Positions 25,945 through 36,870 of a stretch of 64,000 nucleotides of DNA are shown piece by piece. Numbering within the stretch: the first letter of the stretch is position 1; each line of letters opens with the position of its first letter. The notes below the pieces were generated by a model that had not been told where the DNA came from, searched no databases, and saw only the letters and a program-made list of their open reading frames with translations. Both the position numbers and the translations under genes were made by a program. The DNA comes from Paraspadella gotoi (taxonomy: Eukaryota; Chaetognatha): assembly GCA_051294375.1 (NCBI GenBank), contig CM119264.1, positions 8,678,764-8,742,763 on the forward strand, written 5' to 3'.

Positions 25945-26105
25945 ACAAATGAATGAATAAATGAATGAATGAATGAATGAATGAATGAATGAATGAATGA
26001 ATGAATGAATGAATAAATGAATGAAAGAATGAATGAATAAATGAATGAATGAATGAATGACTGAATGAACTAAAAAATGAATAAATAAATGAATGAATGA
26101 ATTAC
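25945..26105 (+). repeat. (AATG)n microsatellite
   Basis: Tetranucleotide AATG/GAAT array with occasional AATA and AAAG variants. Gives an Ile/His/Ser-rich frame on the minus strand that is not a gene. Confidence 0.97.
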
Positions 26106-26318
26106 CCAACTAACGAACGACCAACGAATGAACGAACCAATGAACGATTGAAGGAAGAAGCCATTATCGTCACCGAATTCATCGTTTTGCTGAATCTCGT
26201 TTTACCTTCGGATCCAAAAATTCCGGCGCTAAAATTTAACGACATCACTGCGAGTTTCGAACAGACGCCGGGAATTTGGGGGCTGGGCTCCCAGGGCGAA
26301 CCAATCCACCACTTGCCA

Positions 26319-26607
26319 GTTCTACCCTATTGAAACCATCTGACGTTTCTAGATTTGCCATTTCTATTGAAACCATCTCATTTGCCATTTCTATTGAAAC
26401 CATCTCACATTTCTAGATTTTCCATTTCTAATCTGTTTAAACAATACGACGTTTCTCGATTTGCCATTTCTACCCTATTGACACCATCTGACGTTTCTAG
26501 ATTTGCTATTTATACCCTACTGAAATCATCTGACGTTTTTAGATTTGCCATTTCTACCCTATTGAAACCATCTGACGTTTCGAGATTTGCCATTTATATC
26601 ATGATAT
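26319..26607 (+). repeat. Minisatellite with ~42-bp period
   Basis: About six to seven imperfect units, with core ACCATCTGACGTTTCTAGAT followed by TTGCCATTTCTACCCTATTG. The period of 42 bases is a multiple of three, and the plus frame 26355-26609 stays open through the array with a 14-residue repeat (KPSDVSRFAIYTLL-like). Two units near the start are shortened. Confidence 0.85.
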
Positions 26608-27929
26608 GATTTCCAACTTTGCCATTTATAATTTGACGATCTACAATTCTACATGAAATTTTTGTATGTTATTTCACTAATTGCTCACCCATATATACCC
26701 ATATATCAATCATAATTTGAATTTCTGTAATTCTTTTAATTTGGCCAAAACTTTTGCTCATAAACTGCCTTCCCCTCTAATTCACCGTCGCCTTTGCCAT
26801 ATCTAACTTATCTTCCTTTCATTCGTTTTCCCATTTAATTTCTATTTTCATTACTTTGTCTGAAGTTAAATCTTAATTTTTCGTTAAGTTTTTGTTAATC
26901 TTATTNNNNNNNNNNNNNNNNNNNNNNNNNNNNNNNNNNNNNNNNNNNNNNNNNNNNNNNNNNNNNNNNNNNNNNNNNNNNNNNNNNNNNNNNNNNNNNN
27001 NNNNNNNNNNNNNNNNNNNNNNNNNNNNNNNNNNNNNNNNNNNNNNNNNNNNNNNNNNNNNNNNNNNNNNNNNNNNNNNNNNNNNNNNNNNNNNNNNNNN
27101 NNNNNNNNNNNNNNNNNNNNNNNNNNNNNNNNNNNNNNNNNNNNNNNNNNNTTTCTTGACTTATACATAAACGAGTAAAAACATGTTTCAAATTTTCGAA
27201 TAAAACGTCAGGTTGATTAATTAAAGACGACTTATTTGAACAACGTAAGACAAGCACGAGGGAGCGCTGCAAAATTTCATCGAGCTCAAAATAATAAAAA
27301 TAATAATAATGAAAATTTTCCCTTGTTAACCACTATATCAAGACTGTATCAAGACTTTGTCTTTAATTTCAATTATCTAAAACACAACGAAAGAAAGTTT
27401 AATCACAAAGAACAAAAATTAAAAAGTTGAAACATCGCTTAACTCGTTTCCCTAGTATTTTTTTCGTTTCGTTTATAATATTTCTTATTAGTCGCGTGAT
27501 GAAACCCCAGATGTTCAACTCTAGAAGCCACAGTTTCCAACCACCATTTTATTTTCCACCTTCAGACGCAGGTCTCTCCAGTCTCCGCCCAGTTGTCCTA
27601 TCACCGTCTCGTTCTTCCTCGTTCTTCACACCCTCGCAAATTAATCACCAACTTTCACCCTTCACGCCTTTTCTCCCTTCCTTCTACGCTTTCATTTTTG
27701 CCCTACCTTCCTTTCCCCCGCTTCCTCACCGCGTATAAAAACCCCGCGGATCTCCGAGAACCGACGAAGTCTTAAAAGAGAAATCTCGTAAAATTCCTTG
27801 GCAATGTTCCGCCTCGAATCGACGAGAGATGGAGTAGGGTAAAGAGATAGAGTAGGGTAAGGAGAGAGGGGAAAAGAGCCTCGAGTGGGTGGCGGGAAAT
27901 GGACGGGGAAAAATAATGAAAATGGGGTT

Positions 27930-28345
27930 GGGAATGAACGGCCGGTCGATGAAGAGGTCGAAAGAATATTTGACGGGGTTGGTTTACGGAATGGGTGGTT
28001 AACGAAGTATATTAGATGCCCTTGGTGAAAGCTGGACCGGTTGTAAGGATAATTGACGAAGTGGCTGACGAACGAGGTTGTTTTCCGAATGATTCATAGT
28101 GTTTTTATGAGGAGTCGCTCGTGGCCAATGACTGGGTGGTACATAGGATAGTTAACAGAGACATATGGCGGTTGTCAAAGACACAAGGTTGTTAAAAAAG
28201 ACACAGAATGATTGTCAGAGACTCGGAGTGAGTGCTTCTCAGTAGGTTGATTCTCAGAGTTAAAGGGTGGCTGTATTAAACAGTGCGTTTGTCAAAGTCG
28301 CAGGGCGATTTTAAAGTCACAGGGTGGTTTTCAGGGACTCCGGGG
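27930..28345 (+). repeat. Degenerate minisatellite-like region
   Basis: Loosely repeated units of roughly 22-30 bases containing GTTGTCAAAGACACA or GGTGGTTNACGAAG-like motifs recur through this stretch and end at a G-run (28341-28349). No coding frame. Confidence 0.5.
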
Positions 28346-28489
28346 GGGGGCGTCGTGCTTTGAAGCTACGACTCGAAATGATTCCCCTGGAAATCAAACG
28401 GGCGAAGAAAGCGACGTGATTCGTTTATGACGGAGGAAAACTGAGGACGACGTCGAATTCAGACTCGAAATGGTCGGGGATTAAATCCG

Positions 28490-28830
28490 AGTGGAGAGGA
28501 AAGGGAAGGGAGGAGAGGGAGTGGGGGAAAGAGTAGGGAAAAGGAGATAAAAGGGAAAGGGAAGGAAACAGGAGGGAAAGGAAAGGGATGAAAAGGAAAA
28601 GATAGGAAAAAAAAGGGAATGAAAAAAAGGAAAGGAAAGGGAAGGAAAGAAAAAGGAAAGGAACTGAGAATAAAAGAATGGAAAGGAAAAAAACAGAAGG
28701 AAAAAAAAGAAAAGAAAAATAACGTATGGGAAATGAACCGAGGGGAAAGGAAAGGAAAAGAAAGAAAAGGAACTTAGTGAAAAGGAAATAAAAGAATAGG
28801 GAAACGAAGAAAAATAAAAAAAACTTTTTT
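28490..28830 (+). repeat. Long near-homopurine tract
   Basis: About 340 bases, almost all A and G on the plus strand, built from GGAAA/GGGAAAG variants with very few pyrimidines. No gene; its complement gives meaningless Phe/Ser/Pro frames. Confidence 0.9.
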
Positions 28831-29829
28831 ATATTAATTAAACATTCAGAAAGATCTTTGTTGATTGGTTGATCATAGTGTTGATATTCATTTCGACACG
28901 ATTGGGCATTGACTCTGTTGGAATTAATTTGAGTGGTGATGTGAAAATTGCAGAGGCAGAATGAGTTGTGATCGAGGAAAAGCCAAGATCACGTGAAGAC
29001 TACTTTTGTATGAATTTGGGTAATGTTTATTATTTTATTTTATTATTTTTATAAATAAATAGTGATGAGACCGATGAATCGGAAAGAGAGAAAGAGAATT
29101 CTAGTGAAGAGAAGATTTGGCATCAAACGATGATACTGTATGTTTCTCGTTAACCTCGAGATTCGGAAAAGACCGGACGTCGAAAGAGTTTTCGATCAGC
29201 CGAGTCTTGAATGAGGAGGAGGGGGTGTTGAGAGAGTGATAAAATGTTTTGGGATTGACCTGACATGGCAGAATTTTGGGAATGGTGCGTATTTAATATT
29301 AGAATCGGTATCGTAACGTAGAATTGGTCGATATTGATCAAAGTGGATAACATGACGCGACTTGACTTGTGGAAAAGATGAAAAGGCAGAATGAAAACCC
29401 GCGCGTTTTGAAAAGGTGGAGTAGAATCGACTCGGGCCTCTATACAGCCCCTCGTGCGCGGCCCCACCTTCCGCTCATAGACGCCCTCTTTTGGCGGCCG
29501 CAGGGGATTAAGGGTTGAAACACGTAAAAAACAGATTAGTAACTCGAACAAAAGGAGGAAAAGTTGAGCGAATCGATAGAGGGGTAAGGCGGAACGATGG
29601 CGGGCCGAGCAGGTAAGGAAGAACAGGAGCTGTGGGTAGAGGGAGAAGTGGAGCGGAAGTGGCGGGGGAAGTGGGGCGACGGAGGGAAAGGGGTAAGGCG
29701 AGAAAGGTAATAGATAACAAAATAGAAAATGTGGTTTGTGTAGGATTCCTTTTCGAGGTGAGGAAAGAAAGGACGACTGAGGTAGGCACGGAAAAAAGGA
29801 TCGGCGTATAGAGGAAAGAAACGGAGGCA

Positions 29830-29964
29830 ATGACATTATCATTAGCATTCGGTGTATCTTCCTCGAAGCGACCGGGGAAAGGAGGAGCGGAAGCGATAGC
29901 GGAAGCGATTGCGGAAGCTCCAGCGAAATTAATGGGTGAGGAGCTGATGGAAGATGAAGCGTGA
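29830..29964 (+). CDS. Weak small-ORF candidate, Ala-Glu repeat
   Basis: Forty-four codon frame starting MTLSLAFGVSSSKRPGKGGA and containing a GCGGAAGCG-type hexanucleotide repeat encoding AEAIAEAIAEA, then TGA. A donor-like G|GTGAGG lies inside at about 29934, so it could also be a first exon. No family match and no conservation evidence; the repeat may be non-coding. Confidence 0.2.
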   Translation: MTLSLAFGVSSSKRPGKGGAEAIAEAIAEAPAKLMGEELMEDEA

Positions 29965-30848
29965 CTGAATTTTGTTTCGTTAAAAGAAGCGGAAAAAATT
30001 TAGAGACGAAATTTTCACTCTACCTTGGGAGGTGGAAAATGAAAATTCACGATCTTTGCCAAAATTTTTAGAGACAAAGTCCTTGGGTTTTTTTATAAGA
30101 AAATACAAAGAAGGAATCCGCAGGGGACATTTTTTTTTTTGGAGAATTTTCTCTTTTTGGTAAATTAAGTTTTAATTTTAATTTTCGAAAGTTGATAGGA
30201 AACTAAATTTTTATTGCTTACAACAAAACAAAAAAAGACAAATCACAAGGAATTTATAAAGTCATATTTTAATACGCAATAGACTTTTGCGAACAACTTT
30301 TCTTCTTTTAGATTTTCGTTAAAAATTATTATCAATTTGCGAACCGCTTATGAAAACGCCTTCCCAAAAAAGATTTTTCCCCCCATATTTTCAAGAAACC
30401 TTAAATTCGCCCCTGATCTCGAAAACGACGTCCACTGTTTACATTTTTCTCTTCGGCACGAACGAGAAACCATAATGTTTTAAAACTCTTCGTAAAAAAA
30501 TTTTATGCGATGAAAAGAAATAAAATTGAGCTGAGAATCTAGAGCAGGAAAAACGTAGAGGGACCCAAAGAAAAACGTTGAGTTAAAAAATTCGCTCAAT
30601 TTTTTACCACCTGATAGCATTTCTTTTTCTTACAGTAAAGATAGAAAATTGTTCATGGAAAAGGGGCGCTATCTCAAAAATATTACCATAATTATTCGTT
30701 CAAAAGAAAATTAGGGCGAAGAAAAAAAAAAAGGAAAAAATTTTCGTAATCACGATTTTTTTTTCTTGTGGAAAACAAAAGACAGAGGTACGCGGCGGCT
30801 TGGACGAAAGGGAGACGGTGGAGACGATGCTAATTATTCAAAGTGAGG

Positions 30849-30849
<1 letters not shown>

Positions 30850-30894
<45 letters not shown>

Positions 30895-30955
30895 AGAGAG
30901 AGAAGAGAGAGAAGAGAGAGAGAAGAGAGCGCTGAGAGATTGAGGGAGAGAGAGA
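30850..30955 (+). repeat. (GA)n microsatellite
   Basis: GA tract of about 90-100 bases with short interruptions (AAG, GCGCT). Confidence 0.95.
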
Positions 30956-31089
30956 TACTCAGACTTGACCCCCGCGGTCGAGCGAAGTCACTGTGGAGAA
31001 GCGAAAAATGACAGAAAGAAGAAAGTCAAGGGACATCATCATAAAAGTGGGCGGGCGCTGATGGGTGCTAAAAGGGCGAAGAGATGAGA

Positions 31090-31350
31090 AAGCGAGAATG
31101 AAGGAAGGAAAGAAAGAGAGAAAGAAATAAAGAAAGAAAGAAAGAAAGAAAGAAAAGAAAGTAAAGAGAAAGAATAATAAAGACAAAAGGAAAGAAAGAA
31201 AGAAAGAAGAAAGAAAAAAGAAAGAAAAAATAAAGAAGAAAGAAAGAAGAAAAGAAAAAGAAAGAAAAGAAAGAAAGAAAGAAAGAAAGAAGAAAGAAGA
31301 AAGAAAAAGAAAGAAAGAAGAAAAAATAAGAAAAGAAAGAGAAGAAGTGG
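31090..31350 (+). repeat. (GAAA)n purine tract
   Basis: Purine-only GAAA/GAAGAAA array on the plus strand; the complementary strand yields Phe/Ser/Leu-rich frames that are artefacts. Confidence 0.95.
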
Positions 31351-32176
31351 AGGATAGAAAAGTGAGATGAGAGTGAAGGAAAAAAAGGAGAAAAAGAAAA
31401 AAAGGGGTCTAGGTAAAGAAAGCGAAAGAAGAGAAGAGAAAGAGTTTCTGGCCGCCATGGATAGTCGGTTATATGCCGCGGACTAAAGGCGCCTCTCGGC
31501 TCTTGAAAAAGTTTAAAGTTCTTCCTTGAAAATCTCGCGGGATTTTTAGGGAGAAGACTTTCGCTGTTGAATCTGTGTGGAGAGAGCGAGGGAAAGACCA
31601 TCTGTGGGGCTGTGGGATCGGATGAAGGAGGAAGGAAAGAGAGAGGAAAGGATTAAAAGAAGAGAGTGAGAAGATGAAAGAAATAATAAAAGGAAAAAGA
31701 AAGAGAGGGATAAAGATGTGATACACAAAATTAGATCAAAAAGGGAAAGGAAAGGGATAAAGAAACTAAGAAAGAAAGAATGAAGGAAATAAAAAGAAAA
31801 GTGAAGAGAAAATATATAAAAATAAGAGAAAAATGTTTACAAAGTTAGCTTTCAAAAACATGAGAAAAATGAACAAACACAATATTTTTGTGCGATGAAC
31901 TCAATTTTGCGAGAGGTATAAAAAAATACTCTAAAAATCAGATCTAATAATATCTATGAATAAAAAGAATAAAACGATAATTTTTTGGAGATCGCCAGAA
32001 GAGGAGAGGAGGACCGGTTCATAAAAAATAGAACAACACGGAGGCAAGAGAGAGTGAGAGAGAGAGAGAGAGAGAGAGTGAGGAGAGAGATGAGGAGAGA
32101 GAAAGAAAGACGAGAGCGAAACCTGACTAAGAGCTTTCTTGCCTCCTTTTTTTTCGATTCATATCGTTTTTTTCCA
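31330..32176 (+). repeat. Direct duplication, first copy
   Basis: Matches 32202-33055 in the same orientation, from the AAAAAAGGGGTCTAGGTAAAG region through CGAGAGCGAAACCTGACTAA. The two copies are separated only by the 25-N gap at 32177-32201. Differences are small indels, for example around the GCCGCCATGGA patch. Probably an over-filled assembly gap in which both edges extended into the same sequence. Confidence 0.88.
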
Positions 32177-32201
32177 NNNNNNNNNNNNNNNNNNNNNNNN
32201 N

Positions 32202-33055
32202 CAAGATAGGAAAGAAAGAACAGAAAAGGAAAAAAGAAAAGAGATCAGAGATAGAAAACAAGGGAGAGATCGAGACTGAAGAAAAAAGAGGAGAAAAGAA
32301 AAAAAAGGGTCTAGGTAAAGAAAGCGAAAAAGAGAGAAGAAGTTTCTGGCCGCCATGGAAGTCGGTTATATCGGCGGACTAAAGGCGCCTCTCGGCTTCT
32401 TGAAAAGTTTAAGTTCTCTCTTGAAAATCTCGCGGGATTTTAGTGAGGAAAACTTTCGCTGTTGAATCTGTGTGGAGAGACGCAGGGAAAAGAACCATCT
32501 GTGGGGCTGTGGATCGGAATGAAGGAGAAGGGAAAGAGAGAGAAAGGATTAAAGAGAAGAGAGTGAGAAGATGAAAGAATAATAAAAGGAAAAGAAAGAG
32601 AGGATAAAGATGTGATACAAAAAAATGATCAAAAAGGGAAGAAAGGGAAAAGAAACTAAGAAAGAAGAATGAAGGAAATAAAAGAAAAGTGAAGAGAAAA
32701 TATAAAAAATAAAGAGAAAATGTTGTACAAAGTTAGCTTTCAAAAACATGAGAAAAAATGAACAAACAATTATTTTTGCGATGAAACTCAATTTGCGAGA
32801 TGATAAAAAAATACCTCTAACAAATCAGATCTAATAATATCTATGAATAAAAAGAATAAAACGATAATTTTTTTGGAGATCGCCAGAAGAGGAGGAGGAC
32901 CGGTCATAAAATTAGAAGAACACGGAGGCAAGAGAGGATGAGAGAGAAGAGAGAGAGAGAGTGAGGAGAGAGATGAGAGAGAAAGAAAGACGAGAAGCGA
33001 ACCTGACTAAATGTCTCTGCCCCTTTTTTTCTTCATCTTTTTTTTCCCACTCTCA
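32202..33055 (+). repeat. Direct duplication, second copy
   Basis: Counterpart of 31330-32176. It contains a 36-codon frame at 32355-32465 (MEVGYIGGLKAPLGFLKSLS and on to a TGA) with a strong GCCGCCATGG start context. The frame is broken in the first copy by indels, so its reality depends on which copy is correct. The remainder is purine-rich and non-coding. Confidence 0.88.
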
Positions 33056-33079
33056 TTTATTTGGGTCGTCTACTCTCCT

Positions 33080-33190
33080 CTCGTCTCTTTCTCTCTCTCT
33101 CTCATCTCTCTCTCTCTCTCTTCATCCTCGCTCTCTCTCTCCTCTCGTCGCTCGTTGCTCTTCCTCTCTCTTCTCTCTCTCTTCACGCGA
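33080..33190 (+). repeat. (CT)n microsatellite, interrupted
   Basis: CT-rich tract with CATC and CGT interruptions, directly after the second duplicated copy. Confidence 0.9.
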
Positions 33191-33199
33191 AGCGCCGAA

Positions 33200-34200
33200 C
33201 GCAACCAAGTGCTTGCAAGCACTCCCATCGTCTGTCGCGAAGGACCAAAGACATCACCCCAGAGCTAAGATGGGGATATGGGATGGAGATTACCCGATTA
33301 AGGGTAGTGGGAGGATATGGGGGGTGGGCTTTGGTGACGGTAGCGCAGGTAGATGTGCTCGTGGTGTGGTGGTAAAGAAAGAAAGAAAATTACGGTTGAC
33401 GAGCGTCGAAAAAGTAGAGGGACATTGCCGTGTTAAGGATGATGTGGAAACGGAAAAGAGGAATGCTGAGGCTGTTGTTTCGCCACTGCTGAGATAACAG
33501 TTAGTTTTAATGTGGGATTTAGAGTTAATGGGGAGCGCGTGAGATCGTGAGGAGTCGAGTTTGTGAGATCGAGATCGGAAAGTGATGAATTAGAACGAGA
33601 AGAGAGATAATTACGGTTCTGTGGTGAGAGTCAGTCTGCGGTGAAATCACGAGGAGAGGAAAGAGAGAGTGAAGAGTGAAAATGCGATGAGGAAAACATC
33701 ACGTCCAAGGTACTGGGGAGGTTGCAATCGGGAGAGGAAAGGAAGGAAAGGTCGTAACTGAAAAAGGTCAGGAATGAACGCTGCGAGAGTTGTTAGGCCA
33801 ACTTGAGCTGCGGAAAACAGAAAAAGGAGAGAGAAAAAAAAGTAGAAAGGAGACAAAGAAAAGAAGTAAAAACAGTCAATAAAAAGAGAAGAAAAAAATT
33901 GAACGAAATGTTTGAAGCTCAAACGTAGAGGTGGGAGAAAAGGAAGACAGGGAATGAGTTCTCAACAGGGTAAGGGATATTAAATCAATGGTGCAGGAAG
34001 TGAGATGAGTCTTGAGGACTGAAGAGCGAAGAATTTTAGCGATAAACCTATCGTGCGAAAAAGTAAGAGTGAGGTGAAAATGATGAGGAAATGAATTGGT
34101 AAGTCTTAAAGTCAAGAAAACCGAACCGAGAAAAAAAAAAGACCCGCGATGGGGAAAGAGCGAGGTTTTGTGAGGGTCAACTTAGAAGAAGCTTCCAGGT
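33200..34200. other. No supported gene
   Basis: Moderate-GC to purine-rich sequence; frames at 32961-33497 and on the minus strand at 33647-34115 are low-complexity or unsupported. Confidence 0.55.
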
Positions 34201-34214
34201 CGAGTAACCGAACG

Positions 34215-34228
34215 GTTGCCGTGGAAAC
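34215..34228. promoter_or_regulatory. RFX X-box-like motif 1
   Basis: GTTGCCGTGGAAAC matches the imperfect palindromic X-box pattern GTNRCC-N2-RGNAAC bound by RFX factors, with one deviation in the second half site. A second site lies 95 bp downstream. No gene start could be assigned to it. Confidence 0.45.
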
Positions 34229-34309
34229 GCGGTAAACATCAAGGATGGCATCATTCCAGAAGATAGGGCGGAGAGGATCGGAGTTCCATCGAGGAACCGC
34301 GACATCGGC

Positions 34310-34323
34310 GTCGCCATAGCAAC
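34310..34323. promoter_or_regulatory. RFX X-box-like motif 2
   Basis: GTCGCCATAGCAAC fits the X-box consensus GTNRCC-N2-RGYAAC in every fixed position. With the site at 34215 it forms a close pair in a locally CpG-rich stretch (34200-34410), as expected of a promoter of a ciliary or RFX-controlled gene. Confidence 0.5.
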
Positions 34324-34697
34324 GACCGGGTTTGAGTCCACGCCAAGAAAAAGGGTGAACAAGTACGGACGAGGTTAGATAGATGGACAATTGGACATCG
34401 GCGCCGGAGGATGCGAAAGAAAAACGTATGCATGAAAATTAAAGAAGTATGGATCAAAATTCAAAATTAATTACTAATTAATTTGTCTCTCGCAGAGGAG
34501 CTTACATGCCAGCATTAAATGCCCGTTACCACTTAAATATGCCAATAGCTTTTTAATTTTAATATTATTCGGTACTGCAGCAAAATATTTTTTTCTTTAG
34601 TTTTTAGTTTTAGTTAGTGGGTAAATAAAAACATAGAAATCACAGATTTTCGGCATAGCAGCCACTATTTTTTACATACGTATACAACATTTGCCAG

Positions 34698-34826
34698 AAT
34701 GGAGCAACCGGTTTGGACTTCGAAGACGAGGCTAAAGCTAAAGACGGGAAACATCGCGCCAATTTCTCCTCCGACGCCATCATCAATATTGATGACGAAA
34801 ATGATGCAACAACCCAAGCACCACAC

Positions 34827-34861
<35 letters not shown>

Positions 34862-34933
34862 AGAAGACGAGGGAGACGACAACGATTACTTGAGATATTC
34901 CTGCTCCAATGTCCCTCAGGATCTCATCAACGG
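34698..34933 (+). CDS. Candidate exon encoding an acidic Asp-rich segment
   Basis: After an acceptor (ATTTGCCAG) this 236-nt stretch is open in phase 0 and ends at a donor-like GG|GTGAGG. It encodes NGATGLDFEDEAKAKDGKHR, then ANFSSDAIINIDDENDATTQ, an (Asp)n tract produced by (GAC)n, and DYLRYSCSNVPQDLING. The non-repetitive flanks look like real protein, so the microsatellite may lie within an exon. Without splicing the frame stops at TGA 34935-34937. No family recognised; a chance opening across an ACG microsatellite is the alternative. X-box motifs lie about 400 bp upstream. Confidence 0.4.
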
Positions 34934-35070
34934 GTGAGGGAATGAACTCAGGCGAGGGTGAGAGCAGCCGAGGAGAGGAAGAAAAAATGGAAAGAAAAAA
35001 ATGGGAAAAAAAGAAGAAAAAGAAAGAAGGAAAGATATTACTTATNNNNNNNNNNNNNNNNNNNNNNNNN

Positions 35071-35780
35071 ATCGATCTATCGGCGTCGTTTATAGAGCTT
35101 CTGTCGTACAGTGCGCAATAATGCTTCTTTTGATCCTAACTACTTTTTATCTACCAAGTGGGTCCACAAATATACCAATATACCCAATTTTTGGCCAGCT
35201 CTAAACTGGTCAAATGGTCAAAGTTGAGTGCTTGCGAGAAAAAAATCCTCAACATCAAATAGAGAGACTGGCGAAAAAGCGCCGCTTTAGGAATTCTTAA
35301 AAACTATAAGGAATGAAAGTACGCGGATTTTTTGATGCAAGTGGCAAATATCATAAATACATTCGGGCAAAAAAAATCTCTTATTAGTCTATTGGGCAGT
35401 CATAGAAAATCAAACGTATCCTATAGGGTAAAGTCTATCTTATAATTAAGACTGGACCCACAGGTAAGCGTGCGCAGAAAAACATACCGTTTTCTTCCGT
35501 TCTTTCCTGGATATTTAGAGCTTATTGACAGCCAGCGTTATAGTTGTCAAACCACCCGAAACTGGTCATGCTATACACATTTTCATGATTCAAGAAGGAG
35601 GTTTCAAAATCTTCCTTCAATCTCCTTTCAGTGTTCATGTGTTTGTCCTGTTTTTTCCCCTTCGGAGTCCTTTTTTCTTTCGTATCATCTCTCAATTTTT
35701 TCTCGGCTTGCTGGCTTCGATCTTTCTGCGAATCATATCGTGAGTCATTTCTCTCTCTAACTTCTCTCTACTCTCTCCAT
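35071..35780 (+). repeat. Inverted duplication, left arm
   Basis: Starts immediately after the 25-N gap at 35046-35070 and matches 36160-36630 in reverse complement. Anchors are the GCCGCTTTAGGAATTCTTAA block (35282 vs 36480), ATATCATAAATACA (35349 vs 36430), ACATACCGTTTTC (35478 vs 36360), GTTTCAAAATCTTC (35603 vs 36300) and ATCATATCGT (35731 vs 36203). Very noisy, with extra sequence in the left arm. Confidence 0.8.
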
Positions 35781-36151
35781 CCTCGCTCTCTTAGGTCCTC
35801 TCTCTTCATCCTCTCATTTCCGGTTTTTACGTGAGACTTGCTCATCAACCCCTACCTCCTCTCTCTTCTCACTCTCTCGTCTCTCTCCTATTGTCTCCTC
35901 TCTCTCTCTCTCTCTTCTCTCTCTCTCATTTTATGGCTCCTCTTGTTTTTCTCCTCTCGCTCTCTCTTTTTTCATCATCTCTCTCTCATATTTCGGCCTC
36001 CCTTTCCTATTTTTCTTTGCTTTCTCTTTATTTTGCATTTTCTGACCTCGTTCTCGCATCTCTCTCTCTCTGCTCTTCTCCTCTCTCTCTCCTCTCTCTC
36101 GTCTCTCTCTCTACCCTATTCATTTCCTCCTTTTCCCCCCAAATCTTTTCA

Positions 36152-36159
<8 letters not shown>
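35781..36159 (+). repeat. CT-rich spacer between inverted arms
   Basis: Pyrimidine-rich, (CT)n-dominated spacer. The Leu/Ser-rich frames here are artefacts of composition. Confidence 0.85.
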
Positions 36160-36186
<27 letters not shown>

Positions 36187-36630
36187 AGAGAGAGAAAAGA
36201 GACGATATGATTGAGAAAGATAAACAGAAGGGAGAAAAAAATTGAAGAGATACGGAAAAAAGGAATCGAGGGAAAAACAACAACAATGAAATGAAGGAGA
36301 AGATTTGAAACTCTTGATGAAATGGGTGACAATATAACGGGGAAAATAAAGAGAAACAAGAACGGTATGTGTTGCGCCGCAGTGACTATATTTTGACATG
36401 ACATGACTAAAAAATTTTTTTTGCCCGTGTATTTATGATATGCACTGCATCAAAATCCCGTCTTTCATCCCTTATAGTTTTTAAGAATTCCTAAAGGCGG
36501 CGCTCGCAGTCTCTTAGATTTGGGGATTTTTTCTGAGCACTCAGCTAGAGGAAAATTATATATATTTTTAACGTAAGTAGGACAGACCGATAGACAGACA
36601 TACCGACGGATAGATCGACCGAACGACCGA
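36160..36630 (-). repeat. Inverted duplication, right arm
   Basis: Reverse complement partner of 35071-35780. It begins in a (GA)n tract and ends in a GACA/GACC-rich simple repeat (about 36588-36640) whose partner is the ATCGATCTATCGGCG stretch at 35071. Confidence 0.8.
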
Positions 36631-36739
36631 CAGACCGAAATGTGACTTATAGAGTTGATCCGCGAGTACTCGCGGCGCAAATAAAAACCGCGGATTTTTT
36701 CTTTTGCGGGAAGTTCAACGATTCGGCAACCAGAAACGG

Positions 36740-36845
36740 TTTGACGGATTCAGGCGCTTTCAGTACGCCTTCAGTACACCTTCAGTATGCCTTCAGTACG
36801 GCTTCAGTACGCCTTTAGTACACCTTCAGTACGCCTTCAGTACGG
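36740..36845 (+). repeat. Short-period minisatellite (CTTCAGTACGC)n
   Basis: About eight imperfect units of 10-12 bases with core CTTCAGTACGCC / CTTCAGTATGCC, cut off by the 25-N gap at 36846-36870. An inverted copy of the same array lies at 37115-37200. Confidence 0.88.
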
Positions 36846-36870
36846 NNNNNNNNNNNNNNNNNNNNNNNNN

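Noticed and set aside
29150-29848. 232-codon minus-strand frame
   Set aside because: It lies opposite purine-rich DNA, is Pro/Leu/Ser/Phe-rich, has no domain and no splice or promoter context. Pyrimidine-rich strands lack stops by composition.
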